64,000 nucleotides of DNA from Niastella populi (GTDB lineage Bacteria > Bacteroidota > Bacteroidia > Chitinophagales > Chitinophagaceae): positions 62,001-126,000 of the forward strand of contig NZ_LWBP01000045.1 in NCBI RefSeq assembly GCF_002078015.1. The letters are read 5' to 3'. The position numbers and the translations under genes were made by a program. Position 1 is the stretch's first letter; each line of letters starts with the position of its first letter. The notes beneath the pieces were generated by a model that worked only from the letters and a program-made list of their open reading frames with translations, was not told the origin of the DNA and did no database searches. Shown in pieces: positions 48,187 through 56,982 of this stretch.

Positions 48187-48420
48187 ATGGGAGGTAAGCA
48201 TGTTGTACCCTTTCGGGTGTTCCGGGTTGATAATTGTGCTTTTGCGGTCGTCTTATTTGCCTGTACCATCGTTTTTGTAAGCCTTTCCATTTTACCTGCT
48301 CCACAACTAACTGCTTATTCAATCACTTCGTTAACCAGTATTGGCTGTATTCTTACAGGGATACCAGCTGCCGGTATTATACTGTTTGGGAAGAAGTGGC
48401 GGTTTGCCGGAAGCCGGTAA
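48187..48420 (+). CDS. Possible small membrane protein
   Basis: 77 aa from the ATG at 48187 (MGGKHVVPFRVFRVDNCAFAV). Two hydrophobic segments of about 20 residues (FAVVLFACTIVFVSLSI and ITSLTSIGCILTGIPAAGIIL) separated by a short polar turn, ending in a basic tail GKKWRFAGSR, giving a plausible two-helix topology. No family is recognised and the ORF is short, so it may be fortuitous. Confidence 0.35.
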   Translation: MGGKHVVPFRVFRVDNCAFAVVLFACTIVFVSLSILPAPQLTAYSITSLTSIGCILTGIPAAGIILFGKKWRFAGSR

Positions 48421-48885
48421 GAAATGATGTAACCCGGAAAGGAAAGTGGAAAATAACGTTCAAAAGGAACAACTGAAATAAATGTGATGAACAGAAAGCG
48501 GGGAGGAAGATATTACTGGTATACTAACGGTATAAATACACGATTGCTGCCTGCATACCGGCCTTGTTTTGAAAGTTACGTGTGGATTCGCAGGAGCCCG
48601 GTTTGCTTAAACGCGTTTATAAACCAGGTGTTTTATATTCAAAAAGTGACCAAAACTAACTAACGCTGTGCGGTATATAATGAAATAGTATTTAATGCTT
48701 TTTTTCATTACCGTTGTTTTAGTTATCAGAAAACGCATCCGTTTCGCCGGGTGCGTTTGTTTTTATGGTGAATGGTCAATGGTCAGTGGTGAATAGATGC
48801 ACGCATTTCCGATTTCGTAATTAATTGTAAACGGCGCGTATCGGGCGCAATTGATCATTCACGATTGACCATTGACCATTCTGCC
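48421..48885. other. Gap with terminator 48731-48764 and inverted word repeat 48765-48880
   Basis: AAACGCATCC / GGGTGCGTTT (one G-U) with an 8-base loop and a T-rich tail forms a terminator at 48731-48764. Immediately after, 48765-48794 repeats GGTGAATGGTCAATGGTCAGT and 48853-48880 carries its reverse complement (CACGATTGACCATTGACCATT). The latter abuts the stop codon of the minus-strand ppc gene. Confidence 0.75.
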
Positions 48886-51465
48886 TTAGGCGGAATTTCG
48901 TCCGGCATTGATGATCCCGAAGGAACTGCGGATCACCAGCTTTTCGAAGATCTCTTTATGTTGTGGCTGCGCCATTTGTTCTTCCATCTGGCGAATGCGT
49001 GTCATGGCGTATTGCTGAATTGTCGTAAGCGGTAATACGATACGCTCGCGCATTTGTATCGACAACTGTTCAACCGGGTAATCGGCCATCAGTTCGCTTT
49101 TACCCGACAATAAGAGTATATACCGTTGTGTTAGTTCGTATTCTTTATAGATCATGTTCCAGATCTCGCCATAACGCGGGTCCTGCGACAGGTGCTCGGT
49201 AAGGGGGAAGAAACATTTCTTCATCGCCATTTCGCAGTTATCCATCAACGTTTTGAAGAACAGCGAATGACGGTATACCTTCTTGATATCGTTCAGTTTG
49301 CCTTTCTTTTCCATGGCCTGCAATGCGGTGCCTACACCATAATAACCCGTTACGTTTTGTTTCAACTGGCTCCAGGCGCCAACGAATGGAATGGCCCGCA
49401 GGTCTTTCAGCGATAATTTTGAAGAAGAACCGCGCTTGGCCGGCCGGCTGCCGATATTCGTCTGGCTGTAAAACTTAAGCGGACTGATATGCGCCAGGTA
49501 CTCCAGGAAGTCGGGGTTGTTCTTTAATGCATTATATGCTTTCAAACCTTCTGCCGCCAGTTCGCCTACAATTTCTTCTTCATCTTTCGACAGTGTTTTA
49601 TCCTTATCGGCAAACACATCGTTCGAAATACCGGCGTTCAGTAATTGTTCTATATTGAACTGGGCCGAATCGATGGTTCCGAAGTTGGAGCTTACGGTTT
49701 GTCCCTGGATGGTTAACTGAATTTCCTTGTTTGAAATGTTGCTGCCCATAGAAGCGTAGAACTTATGGGTTTTACCACCGCCACGCGCCGGTGGACCGCC
49801 GCGGCCATCGAAGAAAACCACATCGATACCGTATTTGGCCGAGATGCTGGTTAGTTTTTCTTTGGCTTTGTAAATGCTCCAGTTGGCCATGAGATACCCG
49901 CCGTCTTTGGTGCCATCGGAGAAACCAAGCATTATGGTTTGGCGGTTGTTGCGTTTTTGCAGGTGTTTACGATATGTTTCATTTTCGTAAAGCTCCTGCA
50001 TGATGTCGGCCGCTTCCTGCAGATCGTCGATGGTTTCGAATAACGGAACGATATCGATAGTGAGATCTTCCGTTTTCCAGCCGCTCAGTTTGAACAGTCC
50101 GTATACCTCCAGCATATTCAGCGCGCTGTTGCACTGGCTGATGATGTAACGGCTGCAGCCTTCAACGCCATTGTATTGTTGAATTTCTTTAATGGCTTTG
50201 ATGGTGAGCAGGGTATCTTTTTCAATACCATCTTCAAATACATGCCCGCCGATATCGCCACTGGCCTTTGAAAGTAATTCCTTCTTTTGTTTTTCAGTAA
50301 GCGCTGAATAATTACGGGGAAGGATATCTGATTTGCTGGCTATTGCTTCCAGTACTTTATTGTGAATGCTGCTGTCTTGCCGAACATCGAGCGAAGCGAA
50401 GTGCAAACCAAACACGTGTACTTTATTAATGAGGCTGTCGACCAGGTGCTGGAATAGTCCATTGTGCTGGTAGATCAGTATTTCTCTTATTTTGTGCAGG
50501 GCGTCGAGCATGCCCTGTTTGCTTAGGTATGTTCTTTGGCCGGGGATGAAAATGTTTTCGTACAACTGTTTTTCAAGATCGGCCAAAATGGTGTCAACTC
50601 CTTTGAACGTGAGCCTTCTTTTCAACCGGCGCACTTCGAGGTAGTAGCATTTTATGATGCTGCCGCGCAGGGCATCGGCTACTTTCTGGGTGGTGTCGAC
50701 GGTAACAAAGGGATTGCCATCGCGGTCGCCGCCGGGCCAGAAGCCCATGGTGATAACGGGGTTGGTGTCCGGTATCATTTGCGGAAACTGGTTGTTGAGG
50801 AAAGTGATGATGCGGCCGGCCGCATTGTAAAACACATTTTCGAGGTACCAGATAAGGCTTACGGCCTCATCGTACGGCGTGGGTTTTTCCTTTTTGAAGA
50901 AAGGTGTTTTGCCCAACTGCTGCAGGTACATATTTATCTGGTTGGTATTATTATCGGCCAGTGCTTTCGACAGGTCGTTGATAATACCTAATACAGGTCC
51001 GGGATAGAACTGGGTAGGGTGGGCGGTAAGCACCAGGCGAATGGAGAAGTCTTCCAGCTTTTTAGCCAGTGCTTCCTGTTTGCCTTCCTGAATAACATCG
51101 GAGGCCAGGTATTTAAGGGTGCCGAGGCCATTGAAGTCGTTGATCTCTTTAAAGGAGGCATCTTCCAGGGCGTCGAATAAAACTACCTGCCGCTCAACGT
51201 ATTGAATAAAGCGGAATAACAGGTCGAGTTTATCCTGTTCTTTTGTGTAGGAGGTTTGCTTTTCAAAGAATTCTTCGATGATCTGTACCGGGCTCATCTT
51301 CTTTTTGAAACCCTCTTCACAATTATTTAATAACAGGGAAAGCAAAATACCGGTCTTTTCAATCCGGTGAAAAGGGAGCGAGGTAAACAGGCTGTTGTAG
51401 AGCTGAAATTTTATGCCTACGTAATTCTTGAATTGCTGCAGTCCTCTTGATGACTGGTGGTCCAT
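48886..51465 (-). CDS. ppc: Phosphoenolpyruvate carboxylase
   Basis: 859 aa from the ATG at 51465 (MDHQSSRGLQQFKNYVG); the frame opens at 51516 but those residues are hydrophobic and unlike the family. Catalytic His region VLTAHPTQ, WPGGDRDGNPFV, Lys/Asp block LGFSDGTKDGGYLMANW and glycine loop FFDGRGGPPARGGG (canonical FHGRGGxxGRGG, so the His and the middle residues differ). The C-terminus ends RNSA instead of RNTG. It makes oxaloacetate from PEP and bicarbonate for aspartate-family amino acids; thrABC is divergent next to it. Confidence 0.93.
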   Translation of the reverse strand: MDHQSSRGLQQFKNYVGIKFQLYNSLFTSLPFHRIEKTGILLSLLLNNCEEGFKKKMSPVQIIEEFFEKQTSYTKEQDKLDLLFRFIQYVERQVVLFDALEDASFKEINDFNGLGTLKYLASDVIQEGKQEALAKKLEDFSIRLVLTAHPTQFYPGPVLGIINDLSKALADNNTNQINMYLQQLGKTPFFKKEKPTPYDEAVSLIWYLENVFYNAAGRIITFLNNQFPQMIPDTNPVITMGFWPGGDRDGNPFVTVDTTQKVADALRGSIIKCYYLEVRRLKRRLTFKGVDTILADLEKQLYENIFIPGQRTYLSKQGMLDALHKIREILIYQHNGLFQHLVDSLINKVHVFGLHFASLDVRQDSSIHNKVLEAIASKSDILPRNYSALTEKQKKELLSKASGDIGGHVFEDGIEKDTLLTIKAIKEIQQYNGVEGCSRYIISQCNSALNMLEVYGLFKLSGWKTEDLTIDIVPLFETIDDLQEAADIMQELYENETYRKHLQKRNNRQTIMLGFSDGTKDGGYLMANWSIYKAKEKLTSISAKYGIDVVFFDGRGGPPARGGGKTHKFYASMGSNISNKEIQLTIQGQTVSSNFGTIDSAQFNIEQLLNAGISNDVFADKDKTLSKDEEEIVGELAAEGLKAYNALKNNPDFLEYLAHISPLKFYSQTNIGSRPAKRGSSSKLSLKDLRAIPFVGAWSQLKQNVTGYYGVGTALQAMEKKGKLNDIKKVYRHSLFFKTLMDNCEMAMKKCFFPLTEHLSQDPRYGEIWNMIYKEYELTQRYILLLSGKSELMADYPVEQLSIQMRERIVLPLTTIQQYAMTRIRQMEEQMAQPQHKEIFEKLVIRSSFGIINAGRNSA

Positions 51466-51687
51466 GTTTTTCAGTTTATGGCATTTAAATGCGAGTAAAA
51501 TAATAGCAAGCAGCAACGAAAATCGGGCAATGAAAGTACGTTGAAAAAATTGAATAGAAATACGTTCAGCCCATTTGTTTTGAATTATAACGCAAAAACC
51601 TTGTTGCTACCGGGTTACAGAAGGTCCTGAAATACAGGCACAGGCAAAAAAAATGAGAAACTAACAAATGTTATAGACTTTTCGCGT

Positions 51688-51797
51688 TATCTTTGGTTAT
51701 ATCAAATTAATCAGTGGTACTTTTCAATCATATCATTTCTTCTTCCACAACAGTAGCTTCATCGGCTACAACTACCACTATTACAACAACCCGTTAA
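51688..51797 (+). promoter_or_regulatory. thr operon promoter and leader
   Basis: TATCTTTG at 51688-51695 matches TAnnTTTG exactly; a clear -33 TTTG is missing. RNA would start near 51702, 12 bases before the leader peptide's GTG, the same spacing as in the ilv leader. At the leader's end ACAACCC-gttaa-GGGTTGT (51785-51803) forms a hairpin over the stop codon. It has no T-run, and GGGGTTTT downstream (near 51833) could compete for the AACCC arm. A classical terminator was not found. Confidence 0.6.
51714..51797 (+). CDS. thrL: thr operon leader peptide, Thr-rich (27 aa)
   Basis: GTG at 51714 (an in-frame TAA stands at 51708), stop TAA at 51795. The peptide runs MVLFNHIISSSTTVASSA and continues TTTTITTTR: nine Thr codons in the 27, seven of them within the last nine positions, with Ile also present. 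The pattern matches enterobacterial thrL and lies 124 bases before thrA, so it most likely senses threonyl-tRNA charging. Too short for ordinary gene finders. Confidence 0.8.
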   Translation: MVLFNHIISSSTTVASSATTTTITTTR

Positions 51798-51920
51798 GGG
51801 TTGTACATTTCCATATTACCACTGGGGTTTTACCTACCTTCATCCCGCAAAGCGGAACATACCAAGGATCAAGAAAGGCCGGGTTATTCAACTAATTTCA
51901 AATCAACTTAATTTCAGGTT

Positions 51921-54371
51921 ATGCAGGTTTTAAAGTTCGGCGGTACTTCAGTAGCAAATGCCGAAAACATGAATAAGGTCAGCAGCATTGTTCAACAGGC
52001 ACTGGCCCGTATTCCGCAGGGAAAAACGATTGTTGTTATATCGGCATTGGGCGGGGTTACCGATGTATTGTTACAGAGTGGAGGTTTGGCGGCAGCTGGG
52101 GATGAAAGTTATAAAGAACAATTACAAAAAGTAGAGCAGCGGCATCTCGAAGCCGTAAAGGCGCTGATACCGGTAACCCAGCAAAGCAGTGTACTAAGCT
52201 GGGTAAAACAACGCTGTAATGAAATAGAAGATATTTGTAATGGTGTATTCTTACTGGGCGAGTTAAGCGCCCGCACCAAAGACCGCATCGTAAGCTTCGG
52301 CGAATTGCTTTCCTCAAAAATTATTTCAGCCCGTTTAAATGCCCAGGGTGTTGAAAATATCTGGGCCGACTCGCGCGAACTGATCCGCACCGATTCGCAT
52401 TTTGGAAGTGCTGTGGTAGACTTTCCGGTTACCAATGCTCTTTGTAGTGATTTCTTTGCCGCTTCAACCGGCCGTTTATTTATAATGCCGGGTTTTGTTG
52501 CCGCCGACGGCAAGGGCAATACCACTACCTTAGGCCGCGGCGGTAGCGATTATACCGCTGCCATTATCGCCGGTGCGGTAAATGCGCAGTTGCTCGAAAT
52601 ATGGACCGATGTAAGCGGTATGATGACCGCCGACCCGCGGCTGGTGCCCAATGCGCGCATACTGCCTAATATCTCTTACCAGGAAGCCATGGAGCTGTCG
52701 CACTTTGGCGCCAAGGTAATATACCCGCCTACCATTCAGCCGGTAATGAGTAAGAACATTCCGGTATGGATAAAGAACACTTTTGCGCCTGAAGATCATG
52801 GTACGCTGATAGAGAATGATTCACATAAGAATGGAAATAATATTCGCGGTATTTCAAGCATCGGCAAAATTGCATTGCTCAGTTTAGAAGGAAGCGGAAT
52901 GGTTGGCATTCCCGGTTTCTCGCGCCGTTTATTCGAATCGCTTGCCAATGATTTTATAAACGTTATATTGATCACGCAGGGCTCTTCAGAGCATTCTATT
53001 TGTGTGGGCATCGACGAAGCGCTGGCCGATAAAGCCAAACTGGCGGTTGACAAAACATTCGCATATGAAATTGAAACCGGCCGCGTTGAACCATTACGGA
53101 TAGAAAAAGGCCTGGCGATTGTTGCCCTTGTAGGTGACAATATGAAAAGCCACCCGGGTATCAGTGGTAAAATGTTTGGCGCCATTGGCCGTAACGGGGT
53201 AAATGTACGCGCCATTGCACAAGGTTCTTCAGAAAGAAATATTTCAGCCGTGATCTCAGCAGCAGATGTTAAAAAAGCTATTAACGTATTACACGAAGAT
53301 TTTTTTGAAACTACCTATAAACAAATAAACCTTTTTGTTGCCGGTACCGGTAATGTAGGCAGCAAACTGCTGGCCCAGCTGAAACAGCAACAACAGTATT
53401 TGCAACAGAACATGCGTTTGCAGGTACGCATAGTAGGTATGGCCAACAGTAAGAAAATGGTGTTCAGTGATGAAGGCATCGATCTCGACAACTGGCGCGA
53501 TCACCTGCAGCAGGGCGAAGCCAGCGACCTGGGCAGGTTTGTTGAAACCGTACGGTCGAAGAACCTGCGCAACTCCGTTTTTGTAGATGTTACCGCCAAT
53601 GAAATGGTAGCGCAGGTATACGATCAGTTGCTGGCCAAAAGCATTTCGGTAGTAGCCTGTAATAAGGTGGCCTGTTCTTCTGCCTATGCTTATTATAAAA
53701 AGCTGAAAGACCTGGCGCGCGAATACAATGCTTTCTTCCTGTTCGAAACAAACGTAGGCGCCGGCCTGCCGGTAATAGGCACCCTGAACGACCTTATGCG
53801 CAGCGGCGATGTGGTAACCCGTATACAGGCGGTGCTCAGCGGTACCCTTAACTTCGTTTTCAACAATTACGATGGCTCCAGAAGTTTTGCACAGGTGGTG
53901 AAACAGGCGCAGGACGAAGGGTATACCGAACCCGATCCGCGGTTAGACCTGAGCGGTACCGATGTAATGCGCAAGATCATGATCCTGGCCCGCGAATCGG
54001 GCGAACGCCTCGATATGGAAGATATTACCAACAACAGCTTTATGCCCGCTTCATGTATGGTAGGCAGTGTGGAAGATTTTTATAAGGAAATGGAAAAACA
54101 GGAAGCGCATTTCAAAGCGATCTACCAGCAGGCGGCCGATGCAGGAAAGAAGCTGAAGTTTGTGGCGAAGTTCGAGAACGGGAAAGCTTCCGTTGGTTTA
54201 CAGCATGTTGATGCGCAAAGTGATTTTTATCACCTCTACGGAAAGGATAACGTGGTATTGTTCTATACCAACCGTTATCCCGATCAGCCGCTGGTGGTAA
54301 AAGGAGCGGGCGCCGGCGCCGAGGTAACCGCATCGGGTGTGTTTGCTGATATTATCCGCGCAGCACATTAG
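51921..54371 (+). CDS. thrA: Bifunctional aspartokinase / homoserine dehydrogenase
   Basis: 816 aa, as in E. coli ThrA. Residues 1-290: aspartokinase (LKFGGTSVANAENM, TLGRGGSDYTAAIIAGAV). About 310-460: two ACT domains (GMVGIPGFSRRLFESLAN, DNMKSHPGISGKMFGAIG) that bind threonine in the family. From about 465: homoserine dehydrogenase with GTGNVGSKLL, LFETNVGAGLPVIGTL and LSGTLNFVFN. It catalyses the first and third steps from aspartate. Likely controlled by the Thr-rich leader upstream and by feedback. Confidence 0.97.
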   Translation: MQVLKFGGTSVANAENMNKVSSIVQQALARIPQGKTIVVISALGGVTDVLLQSGGLAAAGDESYKEQLQKVEQRHLEAVKALIPVTQQSSVLSWVKQRCNEIEDICNGVFLLGELSARTKDRIVSFGELLSSKIISARLNAQGVENIWADSRELIRTDSHFGSAVVDFPVTNALCSDFFAASTGRLFIMPGFVAADGKGNTTTLGRGGSDYTAAIIAGAVNAQLLEIWTDVSGMMTADPRLVPNARILPNISYQEAMELSHFGAKVIYPPTIQPVMSKNIPVWIKNTFAPEDHGTLIENDSHKNGNNIRGISSIGKIALLSLEGSGMVGIPGFSRRLFESLANDFINVILITQGSSEHSICVGIDEALADKAKLAVDKTFAYEIETGRVEPLRIEKGLAIVALVGDNMKSHPGISGKMFGAIGRNGVNVRAIAQGSSERNISAVISAADVKKAINVLHEDFFETTYKQINLFVAGTGNVGSKLLAQLKQQQQYLQQNMRLQVRIVGMANSKKMVFSDEGIDLDNWRDHLQQGEASDLGRFVETVRSKNLRNSVFVDVTANEMVAQVYDQLLAKSISVVACNKVACSSAYAYYKKLKDLAREYNAFFLFETNVGAGLPVIGTLNDLMRSGDVVTRIQAVLSGTLNFVFNNYDGSRSFAQVVKQAQDEGYTEPDPRLDLSGTDVMRKIMILARESGERLDMEDITNNSFMPASCMVGSVEDFYKEMEKQEAHFKAIYQQAADAGKKLKFVAKFENGKASVGLQHVDAQSDFYHLYGKDNVVLFYTNRYPDQPLVVKGAGAGAEVTASGVFADIIRAAH

Positions 54372-54402
54372 TAATGTGATAATTCGATAATGTGATAATG
54401 GG
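54372..54402 (+). repeat. Word repeat (GTGATAATTCGATAAT)
   Basis: Immediately after the thrA stop: three drifting copies of TGTGATAAT. The same word lies at 19828-19887 and 20328-20375, about 34 kb away. The remaining gap to thrB shows nothing else. Confidence 0.65.
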
Positions 54403-54460
54403 AAAGGCAATAAAAGAATACAGACAGGACTATTGATTAAATTATGTTCAAAAGAATAAA

Positions 54461-55408
54461 ATGGCAAATGATATAAAAAGCCCTGGAAGTAGCGTACAGG
54501 TTTTGGCGCCGGCCACAGTGGCTAATCTGGTTTGCGGATTTGATGTGTTGGGTATGGCGTTGCAGCAACCACAGGATGTTATGACCGTAAGGCTAACGGA
54601 GAAACCCGGCATCTTTATACAAAAGGACGACGTTTATAACCTGCCGGTAGAGCCGGAAAAGAACGTAGCCGGTGCATCGCTGCTGGCATTGATGGAAGAA
54701 TGGAAAGCGCCCGTTGGTTTTGAAGTGAGCATCGACAAGCGCATAAAACCCGGCAGCGGGTTGGGGTCAAGCGCCGCCAGTTCGGCCGGTGCGGTGGTAG
54801 CCGCCAATCATTTGCTGGGAAGCCCGTTCACGAAAGAAGACCTGGTGCGTTTTGCCATGAATGGCGAAAAAGTAGCGTCGGGGGTAAAACACGCCGATAA
54901 TATTGCGCCCTGTATCTATGGCGGTATAACCCTTATCCGCTCCATTTTCCCGCTCGATATTGTACAACTTACCGCTCCGCCGATGTATGTAACGGTTGTG
55001 CATCCGCAGATAGAGGTGCGCACTTCCGATGCGCGGCAGATATTGCGGAAAGAAGTGCAGTTGAAAGCGGCTATTAAACAATGGGGCAATATTGCCGGTT
55101 TGGTTACGGGTTTTCTAAAGAATGATTATGATCTTATTGGCCGTTCGCTCGAAGATGTGATCATTGAACCGGTGCGCAGCATTCTTATACCCGGTTTCGA
55201 TGATGTGAAAAAAAGAAGCAAGGATGCCGGTGCATTGGGCGGCGGCATTTCCGGTTCTGGCCCCTCTATTTTTATGCTTAGCAAAGAAGAGTATGTAGCC
55301 AAAGGCGTAGAGGATGTGATGATAGATGTATACACAAGACTGGGAATAGAGTTTAAGACCTACGTCACTATGATCAATTACGAAGGAGCGAAATGCATAA
55401 TTAGCTAA
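54461..55408 (+). CDS. thrB: Homoserine kinase
   Basis: 315 aa GHMP kinase. ATP loop PGSGLGSSAASSAGAVVAAN at about residues 97-116, N-terminal VLAPATVANLVCGFDVLG and the C-terminal GGGISGSGPSIFML. It phosphorylates homoserine for ThrC. The final codons (ATT AGC TAA) belong to the repeat word ATTAGCTAATTAGCTAAT, so the stop codon is supplied by the intergenic element. Confidence 0.95.
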   Translation: MANDIKSPGSSVQVLAPATVANLVCGFDVLGMALQQPQDVMTVRLTEKPGIFIQKDDVYNLPVEPEKNVAGASLLALMEEWKAPVGFEVSIDKRIKPGSGLGSSAASSAGAVVAANHLLGSPFTKEDLVRFAMNGEKVASGVKHADNIAPCIYGGITLIRSIFPLDIVQLTAPPMYVTVVHPQIEVRTSDARQILRKEVQLKAAIKQWGNIAGLVTGFLKNDYDLIGRSLEDVIIEPVRSILIPGFDDVKKRSKDAGALGGGISGSGPSIFMLSKEEYVAKGVEDVMIDVYTRLGIEFKTYVTMINYEGAKCIIS

Positions 55409-55550
55409 TTAGCTAATATGCTAATGTGATAATGGAAAAGCAACACGAATAAGAATTTCGGGAATCCCAAACCTGGTTATAAACCTTGAAAAATCCCGAG
55501 CCTGCGTTCCCATTAGCAAATTAGCACATTAGCACATTATCACATTAACA
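55400..55550. repeat. Inverted word-repeat element between thrB and thrC
   Basis: Left arm 55400-55434 (ATTAGCTAATTAGCTAATAT, then GCTAATGTGATAATGG); right arm 55511-55549 (CATTAGCAAATTAGCACATT, then AGCACATTATCACATTAAC). The arms are reverse complements with drift. The left arm includes the thrB stop codon and the right arm ends right at the thrC start codon. The 76 bases between show no gene. Confidence 0.85.
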
Positions 55551-56852
55551 ATGAAATACTATAGTTTAAATAAACAATCTCCCGACGTAGATTTCAAGGA
55601 AGCTACCATAAAAGGACAGGCGCCTGACAAGGGATTGTATTTTCCGCATACCATTCCGGTACATGAGCAGTCGTTCTTCCGGAATATTGAACAATACAGT
55701 AATGAAGAAATTGCCTTCCGGCTTATACAACCCTATGTTGCCGGCACCATACCCGACGATGCCTTGCAGGGGATTGTAAAAGAAACCATCAACTTTCCCA
55801 TACCGCTGGTGCCTGTGAATGACGGCATTTACTCACTGGAACTTTTTCATGGGCCTACGCTGGCATTTAAAGATGTAGGCGCCCGTTTCATGAGCCGTTG
55901 CCTGGGTTATTTTGCACATGAGCGCAGCGAAAAAGTGGTGGTGCTGGTAGCAACCTCCGGCGATACCGGCGGTGCGGTTGCCCATGGCTTTTACGATGTG
56001 CCGGGCGTTGAAGTGGTGATCCTGTACCCATCGGGCAAAGTAAGCTCAGTACAGGAAAAACAACTCACCACATTAGGTAAAAATATTCATGCGCTGGAGG
56101 TAACCGGTACATTCGACGATTGCCAGCAAATGGTGAAACAGGCATTCGCCGATGAAGACCTTACTAAAAAGATCTTCCTTACTTCGGCTAACTCTATCAA
56201 CGTTGCACGCTGGCTGCCACAACAGTTCTATTATGTGCTGGCCTGGAAACAATGGGCCGATAAAACCAACCCGCCGGTAATTTCGGTGCCGAGCGGCAAT
56301 TTCGGAAATATCTGTGCAGGTTTGCTGGCGCATATTTCGGGTTTGCCGGTAAAACATTTTATTGCCGCCTGTAATGCCAATGCTGTTGTGCCTTCGTTTT
56401 TAGATAGTGGTGAGTATCAGCCTAAAAAAGCGGTAGCTACCATCTCCAATGCGATGGACGTTGGCAATCCCAGTAATTTTGTGCGTATTCTCGAACTGTT
56501 CCATCATAAACTGGGCGACCTGCGGAAGGTGCTTACCGGTTACAGCATTTCGGATGATGAAACAAGAGCTACCCTGAAAGAAGTATATCAGCAGCATAAA
56601 TACCTGCCCGATCCGCATGGCGCGGTAGGCTATCTGGCCCTGCAGCGTTATTTACAGCAGCACGCCGGCGATAAAGGTATGTTCCTCGAAACGGCCCATC
56701 CCGTGAAATTTTACGATGTGGTGGAGCCGGTTATCAACGAAACGGTGCCCGTGCCGGCCGCCATTGAAGAGCAGCTGAAACTTACCAAGAAAAGCAGCCT
56801 GATAGCGCCGGATTATGCCGCATTGAAAGATGATCTGCTTGGCAGGTACTAA
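55551..56852 (+). CDS. thrC: Threonine synthase
   Basis: 433 aa, class-II-like length. N-terminus MKYYSLNKQSPDVDFKEA, PLP Lys in GPTLAFKDVGARFMSR, ATSGDTGGAVAHGF, SANSINVARWLPQQFYY and VPSGNFGNICAG. It converts O-phosphohomoserine to threonine, the substrate of IlvA encoded 20 kb away. Third gene of the thr operon. Confidence 0.96.
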   Translation: MKYYSLNKQSPDVDFKEATIKGQAPDKGLYFPHTIPVHEQSFFRNIEQYSNEEIAFRLIQPYVAGTIPDDALQGIVKETINFPIPLVPVNDGIYSLELFHGPTLAFKDVGARFMSRCLGYFAHERSEKVVVLVATSGDTGGAVAHGFYDVPGVEVVILYPSGKVSSVQEKQLTTLGKNIHALEVTGTFDDCQQMVKQAFADEDLTKKIFLTSANSINVARWLPQQFYYVLAWKQWADKTNPPVISVPSGNFGNICAGLLAHISGLPVKHFIAACNANAVVPSFLDSGEYQPKKAVATISNAMDVGNPSNFVRILELFHHKLGDLRKVLTGYSISDDETRATLKEVYQQHKYLPDPHGAVGYLALQRYLQQHAGDKGMFLETAHPVKFYDVVEPVINETVPVPAAIEEQLKLTKKSSLIAPDYAALKDDLLGRY

Positions 56853-56982
56853 TTCCTTTATTTATAAGAGGTTAGTTTACACATGGGTAAGCGGTTGAAA
56901 ACGGTTGAAAAAAATTGTTAGTAGAACACTTTCTTTTGTAGGGAAAAGGTGCTTTTTTGTGTATCTAAAGCAACCTATCTAT

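Noticed and set aside
48234-48476. 80-codon ORF overlapping the possible small membrane protein
   Set aside because: Cys/Arg-rich shadow frame of 48187-48420 with no coherent features.
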